Below are positions 28,133 to 37,700 of a DNA stretch of 64,000 nucleotides, one piece after another. The notes beneath the pieces are model-generated. The model searched no databases and was not told where the DNA came from. It was given only the letters and a program-made list of their open reading frames with translations. The stretch lies in assembly GCF_000315485.1 (NCBI RefSeq), contig NZ_JH992940.1, positions 1,500,816-1,564,815 on the forward strand, written 5' to 3'. A program made the translations under genes and the position numbers. Source of the DNA: Bacteroides oleiciplenus YIT 12058. GTDB lineage: Bacteria; Bacteroidota; Bacteroidia; Bacteroidales; Bacteroidaceae. Numbering within the stretch: the stretch's first letter is position 1; each line of letters starts with the position of its first letter.

Positions 28133-29293
28133 ATGGGAGAATTTATCACATTTATAGGAAACAACCTTGCCGACTTCTGGACGTACACGGGCTTTGCCAA
28201 TGCAACGGTGGGCCACGTCGTTATGATCTTGGTAGGTTTGTTCTTCATATACTTGGCGGTAGCCAAGGAATTTGAACCAATGCTGCTGATTCCTATCGGA
28301 TTCGGTATGCTGATCGGTAATATTCCTTTCAACATGGAAGCCGGACTGAAAGTTGGTATCTATGAGGAAGGTTCTGTACTCAACATCTTATATCAGGGAG
28401 TGACCTCCGGTTGGTATCCGCCGCTCATCTTCTTAGGCATTGGTGCTATGACGGACTTCTCGTCTCTGATATCCAATCCTAAGTTGTTACTAATCGGTGC
28501 TGCTGCTCAGTTTGGTATCTTCGGTGCTTATATGATTGCTTTGGAAATTGGTTTCGACCCCATGCAAGCTGGTGCCATCGGTATTATCGGTGGTGCTGAC
28601 GGTCCGACCGCCATCTTCCTTTCATCCAAGCTGGCTCCTAACCTGATGGGTGCGATTGCGGTATCAGCCTATTCATATATGGCATTGGTACCGGTAATAC
28701 AGCCGCCTATCATGCGTCTGTTGACTAATAAGCACGAACGCTTGATCCGTATGAAACCGCCGCGCGTAGTTTCTCACACGGAGAAAGTGATTTTCCCGAT
28801 TATCGGTTTGTTGCTGACTTGTTTCCTCGTTCCGTCAGGTTTGCCTCTGTTGGGTATGCTATTCTTTGGTAACCTGTTGAAGGAAAGTGGTGTAACCCGT
28901 CGTTTGGCTGAAACTGCCCGTGGTCCGCTAATTGATACAATTACTATTCTGTTAGGTTTGACGGTAGGTGCATCTACTCAGGCTTCTGAGTTCCTGACGC
29001 TTGACTCAATCAAAATCTTCGGTCTGGGTGCGTTGTCATTCGTCATTGCTACCGCTTCCGGTGTAATCTTCGTGAAGATATTCAACTGCTTCCTGAAGAA
29101 AGACAATAAGATTAACCCGTTGATCGGTAACGCAGGTGTATCTGCCGTACCTGACTCGGCACGTATCTCTCAGGTAGTAGGTCTGGAATATGATCCTACT
29201 AACTACCTGCTGATGCACGCCATGGGTCCGAACGTTGCAGGTGTAATCGGTTCAGCAGTAGCTGCCGGTATCTTGCTGGGATTCTTGATGTAA
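28133..29293 (+). CDS. mmdB: Na+-pumping methylmalonyl-CoA decarboxylase beta subunit
   Basis: The integral membrane part that decarboxylates carboxybiotin and exports Na+, so that propionate formation stores energy. About 386 aa; I start it at ATG 28133 (MGEFITF), since the longer frame would begin with TTG inside mmdC. Around ten hydrophobic segments are seen. Family blocks are PLIFLGIGAMTDFSSLISNPK, IIGGADGPTAIFLSSKLAP (with the functionally important Asp), and near the end NPLIGNAGVSAVPDSARI and HAMGPNVAGVIGSAVAAG. A terminator follows. Confidence 0.96.
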   Translation: MGEFITFIGNNLADFWTYTGFANATVGHVVMILVGLFFIYLAVAKEFEPMLLIPIGFGMLIGNIPFNMEAGLKVGIYEEGSVLNILYQGVTSGWYPPLIFLGIGAMTDFSSLISNPKLLLIGAAAQFGIFGAYMIALEIGFDPMQAGAIGIIGGADGPTAIFLSSKLAPNLMGAIAVSAYSYMALVPVIQPPIMRLLTNKHERLIRMKPPRVVSHTEKVIFPIIGLLLTCFLVPSGLPLLGMLFFGNLLKESGVTRRLAETARGPLIDTITILLGLTVGASTQASEFLTLDSIKIFGLGALSFVIATASGVIFVKIFNCFLKKDNKINPLIGNAGVSAVPDSARISQVVGLEYDPTNYLLMHAMGPNVAGVIGSAVAAGILLGFLM

Positions 29294-29348
29294 AAGATAT
29301 GTATGTATTTTGAGTTGCATCTCTGCGGCTCATTTTACTCAGTTTATT

Positions 29349-29383
29349 GTAGCGCTCCTTCGAAAGAAGGGGCGCTACTTTTA
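29349..29383 (+). terminator. Terminator of the mce-mmd operon
   Basis: A 13-bp stem (29349-29361 with 29366-29378, one G-U pair) capped by a GAAA tetraloop and followed by TTTTA. Confidence 0.9.
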
Positions 29384-29481
29384 TTAGTTAATCTATCTAA
29401 AAGCCACTACGAATATTTCGTAAAGTAAATCTTTTTAGTAACTTGCACCCGGTTAAGCAATACTTAAAAGATAAAAAGACT

Positions 29482-30819
29482 ATGCGAAAACTCTTCATTC
29501 TACTCTTTTTCAGTGCTTCTTCATTGCTGATGGCACAGAATACAAATCCTATTCAGGAGGCGATGGCAAACTACGATTACGAAACAGCCTTGAAGCTTAT
29601 GGAACAGGAAACGCCAACAGTTCCACTACTCTACCAGAAAGGGAGGGCATTGAAAGGATTGGGATACAATGACAAAGCCTTGCTTGTATTCCAGGAAATT
29701 ATAGAGCAAGATTCACTCACCCCGCGCGCTTATATTGAAGCCGCCGAGTGCTGCAAGTCCATCGCCAAACAAAGGGAGGCGCTGGATTACTACCAGAGTG
29801 CGCTCAATCTTAATCCGGACAATAAATATGTGCGAATACAGTACATCAGCCTGCTGCTGAACATGAAAAGAGATCGTGATGCCCTGAGGGAAAGCAATTT
29901 GCTGGCAGCACAAGACAGTTCTGCTTTTGTACTGCATCTGAGGGCGGAGAGTATGTCGCGCGTCTGCGACAATTCTGATGTACACCTTGTCATAGAAGCC
30001 TATCAGGACATACAGGAGAGGTATCCCAAAGACTACATGGCACCCGCCATATTAGGAAATATATACATAGCCGCCCGCCAGTTTGATGAAGCTATAGGAA
30101 CTACCGAGAAATACCGTTGTTTAGATAGCACCAACATTCTCGTAAACCGAGTCAACGCACAGGCTTATTGTATGAATAAGTATTATCCGGAGGCCATAGA
30201 GCGATACAATTATCTCCTGCAAAACGGTGACAGTACATTCCTGACTTGCTTGTATGCAGGAATCAGCCACTATGCTACCGAAGACTTTTACGTAGCAAGG
30301 GATTTGCTGAAGAAGGCGGTGAAAGAGGACGGTTCGAATGTAAATGCGCACTATTACCTGGGACGCGCCTGCTCTAAAACCCCTTGGACGAAAGAGGGCG
30401 TATTGCATCTGGAAACCGCCATCAATCTGACCATTCCCAGTGATAGCACTATAGTACCACTTTACACTGGCCTGGCCGACTGCTACAAGATGGCAAACAT
30501 GTATAAAGAGCAAGCCGATATTCTATTAGAACAATATGAAAGGTATGATAAGAATAAACATAAACTGCTATATGATGCTGCTTACGTTTACTATTATAGC
30601 CTGAAAAACACTCCCAAAGCCGAGCAGTGTCTGAAAGCCTACCTGAAAACCCGGCCGAAGAATAATGATAAACTGCAAGAAGTAGACGCAGACGGTGTAC
30701 CTATCATCGGGGAGAACAACAGATATAATGCTGCCGAAGCCTGGCTGAAAGATATTCAGGAAAAGAAGAAAGTGAATGATTTCTTTCAGGGGAAAGGCTC
30801 AGGAACGCAAGGAAAATGA
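29482..30819 (+). CDS. Exported TPR-repeat protein
   Basis: About 445 aa from MRKLFI (29482), which gives a clean signal peptide ending SLLMAQ; the upstream in-frame start at 29443 would bury it. Nearly all of the mature protein is tetratricopeptide repeats, for example ALLVFQEIIEQDSLTPRAYIEAAE, REALDYYQSALNLNPDNKYV and NAHYYLGRACSKT. It is probably a periplasmic or outer-membrane-associated scaffold for protein contacts. The specific role is unknown. It precedes the GH13 gene by about 120 nt. Confidence 0.78.
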   Translation: MRKLFILLFFSASSLLMAQNTNPIQEAMANYDYETALKLMEQETPTVPLLYQKGRALKGLGYNDKALLVFQEIIEQDSLTPRAYIEAAECCKSIAKQREALDYYQSALNLNPDNKYVRIQYISLLLNMKRDRDALRESNLLAAQDSSAFVLHLRAESMSRVCDNSDVHLVIEAYQDIQERYPKDYMAPAILGNIYIAARQFDEAIGTTEKYRCLDSTNILVNRVNAQAYCMNKYYPEAIERYNYLLQNGDSTFLTCLYAGISHYATEDFYVARDLLKKAVKEDGSNVNAHYYLGRACSKTPWTKEGVLHLETAINLTIPSDSTIVPLYTGLADCYKMANMYKEQADILLEQYERYDKNKHKLLYDAAYVYYYSLKNTPKAEQCLKAYLKTRPKNNDKLQEVDADGVPIIGENNRYNAAEAWLKDIQEKKKVNDFFQGKGSGTQGK

Positions 30820-30861
30820 CAACTTACTGAAAACGTTTGCATAACATAATAAAGTATATAG

Positions 30862-30893
30862 TAGCGGAGGGGCAACAGCTTTCTCCGCTATTT
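30862..30893 (+). terminator. Possible weak terminator hairpin
   Basis: TAGCGGAG (30862-30869) and CTCCGCTA (30883-30890) form an 8-bp stem followed by only three T. It lies between the TPR gene and the GH13 gene. Confidence 0.4.
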
Positions 30894-30941
30894 GCGTATA
30901 TTAGCACAGAAATACGGATATAATAACGTAAAACTAATATC

Positions 30942-32792
30942 ATGAAAAGATTATTCCTTATCCTGGGAACGTTTTTACTTTCCCTAAGTACGTATGCAGC
31001 TATGAACGTAAACAAAATCGATCCTCCGTTTTGGTACACCGGAATGCAGAATCCCGAACTTCAGCTTATGGTCTACGGTGAAGACATCGGCAACTCTGCT
31101 GTTGCTGTCGATTACCCCGGCATTTCACTGAGCAGCACTGTCAAGTTGGAAAGCCCCAACTACCTGATTGTCTACCTGAGACTGGAGAAAGATGTGAAAC
31201 CCGGCAAAGTAACTCTTACCTTCGCACAAGGCAAAAAGAAAATCGTAAAAGAGTATGAACTGAAAGCACGCGGCAAAAAGAGTTGCGAACACAAAGGTTT
31301 CGATGCTTCCGACGCTCTCTACCTGTTGATGCCCGACCGTTTTGCCAATGGTAATCCAGAGAATGACCAGATTCCCGGTATGGCCGAATATAAGGTAGAC
31401 CGAAATGATCCGAACGCCCGGCATGGTGGTGATCTTGCAGGTATCGAGCAACATCTGGATTATTTCTCCGACCTCGGTGTGACTGCCCTTTGGTTCACTC
31501 CGGTACTGGAAAATAACATGACCGGCGGTTCTTACCACGGCTATGCCACCACCGACTATTATAAAGTAGACCCACGTTTCGGCACTAACGAAGAATACCG
31601 ACAACTGATTTCCAAATGCCATGATCGCGACATCAAGGTAGTAATGGATATGATCTTCAACCACTGCGGTGTAGAACATCCATGGATTAAAGATATGCCG
31701 TCTAAAGACTGGTTCAACAATCCCGATCATGAAAAGAACTTTGTGCAGACTTCTTTCAAACTGACTCCGCACGTTGACCCGTATACTTCCCAATACGATT
31801 TTGAACAAATGAACGACGGATGGTTCGTTACTGCTATGCCGGACCTTAACCAAAAGAATCCGCACGTATATCGCTACTTGGTTCAGAACAGTTTCTGGTG
31901 GATTGAGTACGCCAACATTGATGGCATCCGCATGGACACTTATCCGTATGCTGACTATGACGCCATGAGCAACTGGATGAAAGAGTTGAATGAAGAATAC
32001 CCCAACTACAACACTGTAGGTGAAACCTGGGTGACCGAACCAGCTTATACCGCCTGGTGGCAAATGGATTCCAAGCTCTCTGCACCAAAGAACAGTAACC
32101 TGAAAACCGTTATGGACTTCAGTTTCTACGATAAGATCAATATTGCCAAAACCGAACAAACAGAAACATGGTTCAAAGGTCTAGACCGCGTATACAACAG
32201 TTTCGTGTACGACTTCCTCTACCCTAACCCGGCTTCCGTATTGGCATTCATCGAAAATCATGATACTGACCGCTATCTGGGTGAAGGTGACAATCTGCCG
32301 ATGCTAAAACAAGCTTCTACCCTGTTGCTTACCACTCGTCGCATCCCTCAACTTTACTATGGCACGGAAATCATGATGAACGGTGTTAAGAGCAAAAGCG
32401 ATGGTTATGTTCGCAAAGACTTCCCCGGCGGATGGTCTGACGACAAAGCAACTGCACTGACCGCAGAAGGACGTAGCCAAATCCAGAACGATTGCTATAA
32501 CTTCTATAAAACTTTGCTGAACTGGCGTAAAGGAAACGATGTCATAGCCAAAGGTAGCATGGTACAATTCATGGTACAGAATGGCGTTTACGCCTATGCC
32601 CGCCAGCACGAAGGAAAGACTGTGTTCGTAATGCTGAACGGTACAGATGCTGAAACCACCGTTCCTTTGAAATACTACAAAGAAGTACTGAAAGATACAA
32701 AACAAGGAAAAGATATTCTCAGCGGAAAAGCTGTTTCATTCGGCGAATCGTTGACTATGGGACCGAGAGAATCACTGGTGATTGAGTTATAA
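30942..32792 (+). CDS. SusA-like neopullulanase/alpha-amylase, GH13
   Basis: A 616-aa exported glycoside hydrolase predicted to cut alpha-1,4 bonds of starch fragments in the periplasm. A signal peptide (residues 1-19) is followed by a cyclomaltodextrinase-type N-terminal beta domain (about 20-115). The catalytic TIM barrel has LYLLMPDRFANG, MDMIFNHCG, GIRMDTYPY (nucleophile Asp), NTVGETW (acid/base Glu) and IENHDTDR (stabilising Asp), all intact. The C-terminal beta domain is seen at about 530-616. Size and layout match SusA of the starch utilisation system, but no susC/susD/susR neighbours are present in the window. Confidence 0.9.
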   Translation: MKRLFLILGTFLLSLSTYAAMNVNKIDPPFWYTGMQNPELQLMVYGEDIGNSAVAVDYPGISLSSTVKLESPNYLIVYLRLEKDVKPGKVTLTFAQGKKKIVKEYELKARGKKSCEHKGFDASDALYLLMPDRFANGNPENDQIPGMAEYKVDRNDPNARHGGDLAGIEQHLDYFSDLGVTALWFTPVLENNMTGGSYHGYATTDYYKVDPRFGTNEEYRQLISKCHDRDIKVVMDMIFNHCGVEHPWIKDMPSKDWFNNPDHEKNFVQTSFKLTPHVDPYTSQYDFEQMNDGWFVTAMPDLNQKNPHVYRYLVQNSFWWIEYANIDGIRMDTYPYADYDAMSNWMKELNEEYPNYNTVGETWVTEPAYTAWWQMDSKLSAPKNSNLKTVMDFSFYDKINIAKTEQTETWFKGLDRVYNSFVYDFLYPNPASVLAFIENHDTDRYLGEGDNLPMLKQASTLLLTTRRIPQLYYGTEIMMNGVKSKSDGYVRKDFPGGWSDDKATALTAEGRSQIQNDCYNFYKTLLNWRKGNDVIAKGSMVQFMVQNGVYAYARQHEGKTVFVMLNGTDAETTVPLKYYKEVLKDTKQGKDILSGKAVSFGESLTMGPRESLVIEL

Positions 32793-32812
32793 ATCATTTA
32801 TTACCGATAATA

Positions 32813-32850
32813 AAAGGGCGTAGAGAGGTAACCTAAACTCTACGCCCTTT
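32813..32850. terminator. Bidirectional terminator between the GH13 gene and the eCIS operon
   Basis: A 13-bp perfect stem, AAAGGGCGTAGAG (32813-32825) and its complement (32838-32850), with A-rich and T-rich flanks. It closes both convergent transcripts. Confidence 0.9.
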
Positions 32851-32873
32851 CTTATGCCTTTCCTTTTGTACGG

Positions 32874-34166
32874 TCACCCTTTCAGCTTTTCTTTCTGCAA
32901 AGCCTCTTTCAATATCCTTTGATTCAATACTTTTTCCCTTGATTTAATTATATACAATGCGCATCGTCGCACCACGTTCGCAATAGAGCCGCCGGAAAGT
33001 TCGGTTTCAGCCGCCATAGCGATTAATTCATCCGCATCTTCACCCAGCCACATTCTGGGAAGCATCTTTCGCCACAGATCCGCACGTAGATCCATTGTCG
33101 GCATCGAAAAATAGACAGCCGATTGAAAACGGCGGGAGAAAGCTTCATCAATGTTGGAACGCAGGTTCGTTGCCAGGATTACCATACCAGGGAAATCCTC
33201 GATCCGTTGAAGCAGGTAAGCTACTTCCTGATTGGCATGACGGTCATTGGAAGTATTGGTGGAGGTACGTTTTCCGAACAATGCATCCGCCTCATCAAAG
33301 AAGAGAATCCAATTCCGGTTTTCAGCGAGGTCAAACACCCGGGCCAGATTCTTTTCCGTTTCCCCGATATACTTAGATACAATCATGGACAAGTCTATCC
33401 GATACACATCCATATTGTTCTTCTTGCCAAGTAACGTTGCCGCCAGTGTCTTTCCCGTGCCGGGAGGCCCGTAAAACAGTGAACGATACCCGACTTTCAG
33501 GAACCGGGACAGTCCCCAGTCTTCCATAATGATCTCTCCCGAGGAAATCCAGGTATTTATCTCTTCAAGTTCGGCCGCCACCTGATAGTCCAGCACCATA
33601 TCCTCCCAGTCCAGTTCCGTGGTGATGCGTTTGGCAGGGAAGCTGATGTTATAATCGGGCTTATAATCTTTATCCAGCAGGACGCAACTCAGAAACTCTT
33701 CCGATACCCGCAATTGCCCGCTAAGAAATGGTTCTCCTTCTCCCGCACCTTCCAGACGGATGACGTTCTTCGCGTAGAACCAATGGTCTTTCTGGAAGAG
33801 TTTGATTACCTCTTTCCGCTTTTCCATATCTTCTCCGGCGAGGATAAAAGCAACCGTTTCTCCGGTAGGCAAGAAACCGCCATGTGACAGCCCTTTCCAT
33901 CCCCCGAACTCAGTATATTGCCGGTCGAAGTTCTTATTCTGCACGAAGAAGATATCCAATATCTGCGGACAGACATGGGGCATCAAAGCCAACATAGTGA
34001 CTATCCGCTCACCAAATGCTATGTCTGAGATACCGGTCACCCTTTCCAACCATCTGTTTGAAGGTGGCGCCACTTCTTCCAGCGAGGAATATTCACATTC
34101 CTGCTGGAAGTAAAGCTGGATGGAAGTAGTCAGAGCCTGATTGAACCAAGCGATATATTCGTTCAT
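32874..34166 (-). CDS. eCIS AAA+ ATPase (Afp15/PVC15-like)
   Basis: A 430-aa AAA+ protein that closes the injection-system operon. Residues 233-240 are the Walker A GPPGTGKT. ILFFDEAD at 287-294 is Walker B, an ILATNLRSN sensor 1 follows, and SRRF near 344-347 supplies the arginine finger. The N-terminal 200 residues are the family-specific domain. Homologues in Afp/PVC clusters are needed for assembly or cargo loading of the particle; the exact step is not established here. It lies 10 nt after the DUF4157 gene. ClpV-type features (two AAA modules) are absent, which argues against a T6SS. Confidence 0.92.
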   Translation of the reverse strand: MNEYIAWFNQALTTSIQLYFQQECEYSSLEEVAPPSNRWLERVTGISDIAFGERIVTMLALMPHVCPQILDIFFVQNKNFDRQYTEFGGWKGLSHGGFLPTGETVAFILAGEDMEKRKEVIKLFQKDHWFYAKNVIRLEGAGEGEPFLSGQLRVSEEFLSCVLLDKDYKPDYNISFPAKRITTELDWEDMVLDYQVAAELEEINTWISSGEIIMEDWGLSRFLKVGYRSLFYGPPGTGKTLAATLLGKKNNMDVYRIDLSMIVSKYIGETEKNLARVFDLAENRNWILFFDEADALFGKRTSTNTSNDRHANQEVAYLLQRIEDFPGMVILATNLRSNIDEAFSRRFQSAVYFSMPTMDLRADLWRKMLPRMWLGEDADELIAMAAETELSGGSIANVVRRCALYIIKSREKVLNQRILKEALQKEKLKG

Positions 34167-34176
34167 CCCTTTTTAT

Positions 34177-34725
34177 TTATAGACTGTTAGCCCTTGCACC
34201 CATTACATCCGCCTCATGTTCCAAACCAACATTGTCATTTACCGGCATACCACCCACTTCCGTAGTTGGCTCCACGCGTCCCGACATTTGTTGGGCAACA
34301 TGCCATGCCTCATGCGGCAAGTACCTTTCCTGCCCCGGTGCTACATGGATGTCAGTTCCTTGTGTATAGGCAAGAGCCTGCACGGTTGCCGGCTGGGATG
34401 AATTATAATGAACCTTTACATCATCCATTGAAAATCCGGACAGTTCTTCCACGCCTGTTTTGAGGTTATCCGGCAATCCGGTATCATTCGGTTTCTGCTG
34501 CATGGTGGTGTCCGCCTTCATCTGTGAGGCTTCGTCCTCGTCTTCCTCCACGCGTTGCATAGGGGGCTCGAACTTTCCTTGCAAGGTATCTCCTTCGTCA
34601 TCGCTAATCCGCTGCAACAGTTGATTCACCGGACGGTTGTCCACAAATTGCAAAGCACCACTTCCGTCCTGCTTTTGCTGGATGATACGGGCTGTCTTTT
34701 CCTGATATAGTTTCTCTGTTTCCAT
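34177..34725 (-). CDS. Short DUF4157 (eCIS core) protein
   Basis: 182 aa. The N-terminal region is disordered and acidic, with RIIQ at residues 13-16 and LQFVDNR at 25-31, a signature seen in eCIS-linked proteins. Residues about 90-180 are the DUF4157 domain, with the zinc-protease-like HEAWH motif (H138, E139, H142), a following VAQQ and the late LEHEAD segment. DUF4157 is the accepted marker domain of eCIS loci and is usually fused to a large effector. Here nothing follows the domain, so this may be a processing protease, an adaptor or a stripped effector. It sits between the tape measure and ATPase genes. Confidence 0.88.
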   Translation of the reverse strand: METEKLYQEKTARIIQQKQDGSGALQFVDNRPVNQLLQRISDDEGDTLQGKFEPPMQRVEEDEDEASQMKADTTMQQKPNDTGLPDNLKTGVEELSGFSMDDVKVHYNSSQPATVQALAYTQGTDIHVAPGQERYLPHEAWHVAQQMSGRVEPTTEVGGMPVNDNVGLEHEADVMGARANSL

Positions 34726-34783
34726 ACCTTATTCTGTTTATTATTATACATTTCATCGCAGTAATAAAAAACTCTTAAGACTC

Positions 34784-37700
34784 CTACATTTCATGCCAAA
34801 AAGCCTGTACATATTTCTGTAGCCACGGAAAACGTATCTGTCTGAATGACCAAGGAACGGAATCAAGCAATATGTCATACGCACGTTTTTCAACCGTCAG
34901 CAGCCATTTCTCATCCTGTTGTTCCAGCCGTCCGTCGCGCACGATGAAACTCAGTCTGAATCCATTAACCGAAGTACCGTTCATTTTGGACCAATTGGCT
35001 TTCACGCCTTCCATCAGACTGTCAGCCGCTTGCTTTTCTTCATTAGTCAGCTCTATCCGTTTCGGTAATGGGATATGCGCAGGCAGGGCCACAAGCAGAC
35101 GGTTGAAAGCCAGTTCAGGCTCACGATACTCCTTTTCTTCCGGACATACCAGATATTGCAGCAGGAATACGGCACGAATTCTCGATACAGTGTCCTTGAA
35201 ATTCCTTTTCTCTCCGTCTAAATACCCAAGCATGACGAACAGTCGCGGAAGCCAAGGCGAGAGCAGGCACAATCCGGCATTACCAATAAAGAGGACTTCG
35301 GGAGATTCCATCTGTTCTTCTGCCGATGAACAATCCTCTACTTTTGTAATTTTCAATTCTTCCTTAATGTTCTTTTCCATAATTTCTTTTTCTATTTTTG
35401 TTTTTGCTTGCAGGAAGGGAAGCGAGTGTATAAAAGAATATATCGTTTCTTCTCTGCTATTATAAATCCATTCTTCTGCACGGTTATTTATAAGACAAGT
35501 TGCCAATGCAGTTGACAGTTCTGACTCCTTTATCTGGTTATTATCAGATAACCAAGTCATAATCTGTTGCAACAGTTCTGCCCGTGATAGAGAAAAGTTT
35601 GCCAATATCCGCATCCACTCACTGATGTCCATCCACTCCAGCCACTTGTCCAAAGGCCAAATATTGCGTTCCACCGATCGACGGATATAATCAGACAACT
35701 CCTTCGGCTGGAAGCGAATATAACCGTGAAGCAATCTTCTCCTGATACTTTCCGGCAAAGTAGTATCTGTAATCCTTCCTATAGGCAAATAGATAGGATC
35801 TCTAACGAACAGACGAGAAATAAAATAATCCTCCATCTGCTCCGGCTGCCTTTCCATGATAGCAACAAGGGGTTCCTGTTCAGTTGCTATTCTGCCAGAT
35901 AAGTCTACCCATTTTGCATCGTCCCGATAATCCGGTTTTCCCGTATAGACAAGATGCAGATACGACAGAAATTTAGAGAGCGTTTCGTTTTCCGTCAAAG
36001 TCCTTTCGCTTAATGTACCCTCATCCTGTATATAGAGTAGCAAAGCCTTAGACAAGGCGGTTGAAAGTAGCATATTGTTTCCGCTCAGGAATGTAAGCTT
36101 GTCCACCTTGCGTTGCAGCCATTCAACCGTTTTCGATAGAATTGATGCCTGGTGGAAATCTACCCGTACCATTCCCTGCAAGAGCTGGGAGGCAGATAAA
36201 CAAGTAGTTGAGAGAAGTATCGCTTTGCTCTCTTGGGATTGCTTACGAAGCAAGCGAATCCACTCCCGTGGTTTCTCAACAGCCAGTTTCTGCAACAATT
36301 TCCGTTTGACATCTTCAGAAACAGCAGTGTCTTCCAGCCAATCAGTAAAGCCTTCATCAGTGTTCCAACGGCTTTCCAGCAGTGTTTGAACAACGTTCAA
36401 AATGTCCTCCGACTGATGTAGCCACTTTTTTAAATCCCGTCTGGGAGGATATTCTTTGCTTGATTGTGATAGCCCGGTATCCAGCAATAAGCCTAATGCC
36501 GTTTCCATATCATAATATAACGCATTTTCGGTTGCCCCTGCTTGTTCCCGCAAAATTAGGCTGATTACAGAGGGGATATTTTCTTCGCTGAATAACTCAG
36601 CAAGAAGAACAGGAAGCATTTGGGTTACCGTTCTTTTTGCTTCTATTTGCAATTGGGCTACTCTTGTCAACCATACAAGCAGTTGCACTTTTAGTCCCGA
36701 TGTAGTATCCCGCAGATAGGTGGAAATATCAGATTCATGAATGACCAGCCAATAAAGCAATGACAACAGTTCTGTAATCCTATATGTGCCACTGACTCGT
36801 ATAAGTAACTGCCTAATGATTTCTTCCAATGCGGGTTGGCCAATCAAATTGAGCATATCCTCTAACACCCCCTGCTCATGTAGCGACAGTACCACATCAG
36901 CATAATTTTCCTTATATTGTTCCAAAAATGAAGCGAGTATCCTGCGCTTTATCGGTTCAGGTACGTCTTTATCCGCCAATAGCGTTTTTAATCTTTTTAT
37001 ATGTGAGGCAAATGAAGACGTTTCCTTCTTCCCGATCAATTCGTTCCAGTCTTCTTCCAACAAATAGAATTCCATTGATAATCTTTCAAAATCCTCCTCC
37101 TTATCGCCACCCGTCATCTCTTGATAGATCAGACACAGTAACTGCCTGATACTTTCCGATTCCGACCGGGCAACGTGTCCGTTTCCTATCCATAGCAGAA
37201 TTGATTTGCGAAGAACAAAGTTCAACCAGGATTCGCTTATTCCGCTTAGCCAACTGATTTCCGACGCATGGCTTCGCAGATAGTCTCTTACCTGCCCCAC
37301 AACTTCCACAATTCTGAAAGAAACGGAAGCAAGCAGACGGTTTATAATAGCGTCATCAGCCATTTCAGTTATTACAGAAACCAAAGCAGAAACAGCAGCA
37401 TCCCCCTTGATAATCTCTGTTTTCAGCCAATTCACTGTTATTTCCGGTTTTTCCTTTACCAGCAGCCTGAGCAGCATCCACTTGTTCGCATTACTGCGCT
37501 GGGTATCTTCCAGATAAGCTGTCAGTATTTCTGCAGATGCCGGATAGACTATCTTTTCTTTTCCAGAAACAGTTTCTTTTTTCTTCTCATCTTCCATTGC
37601 CGGCATTTTGAGTAGTGAAAGTTGCAAAAAAATACCATACAACTCCCTATTCAAATATCCGTCATACACAGGTGAACCATCTGCATGGTGCGGCTGAAGG

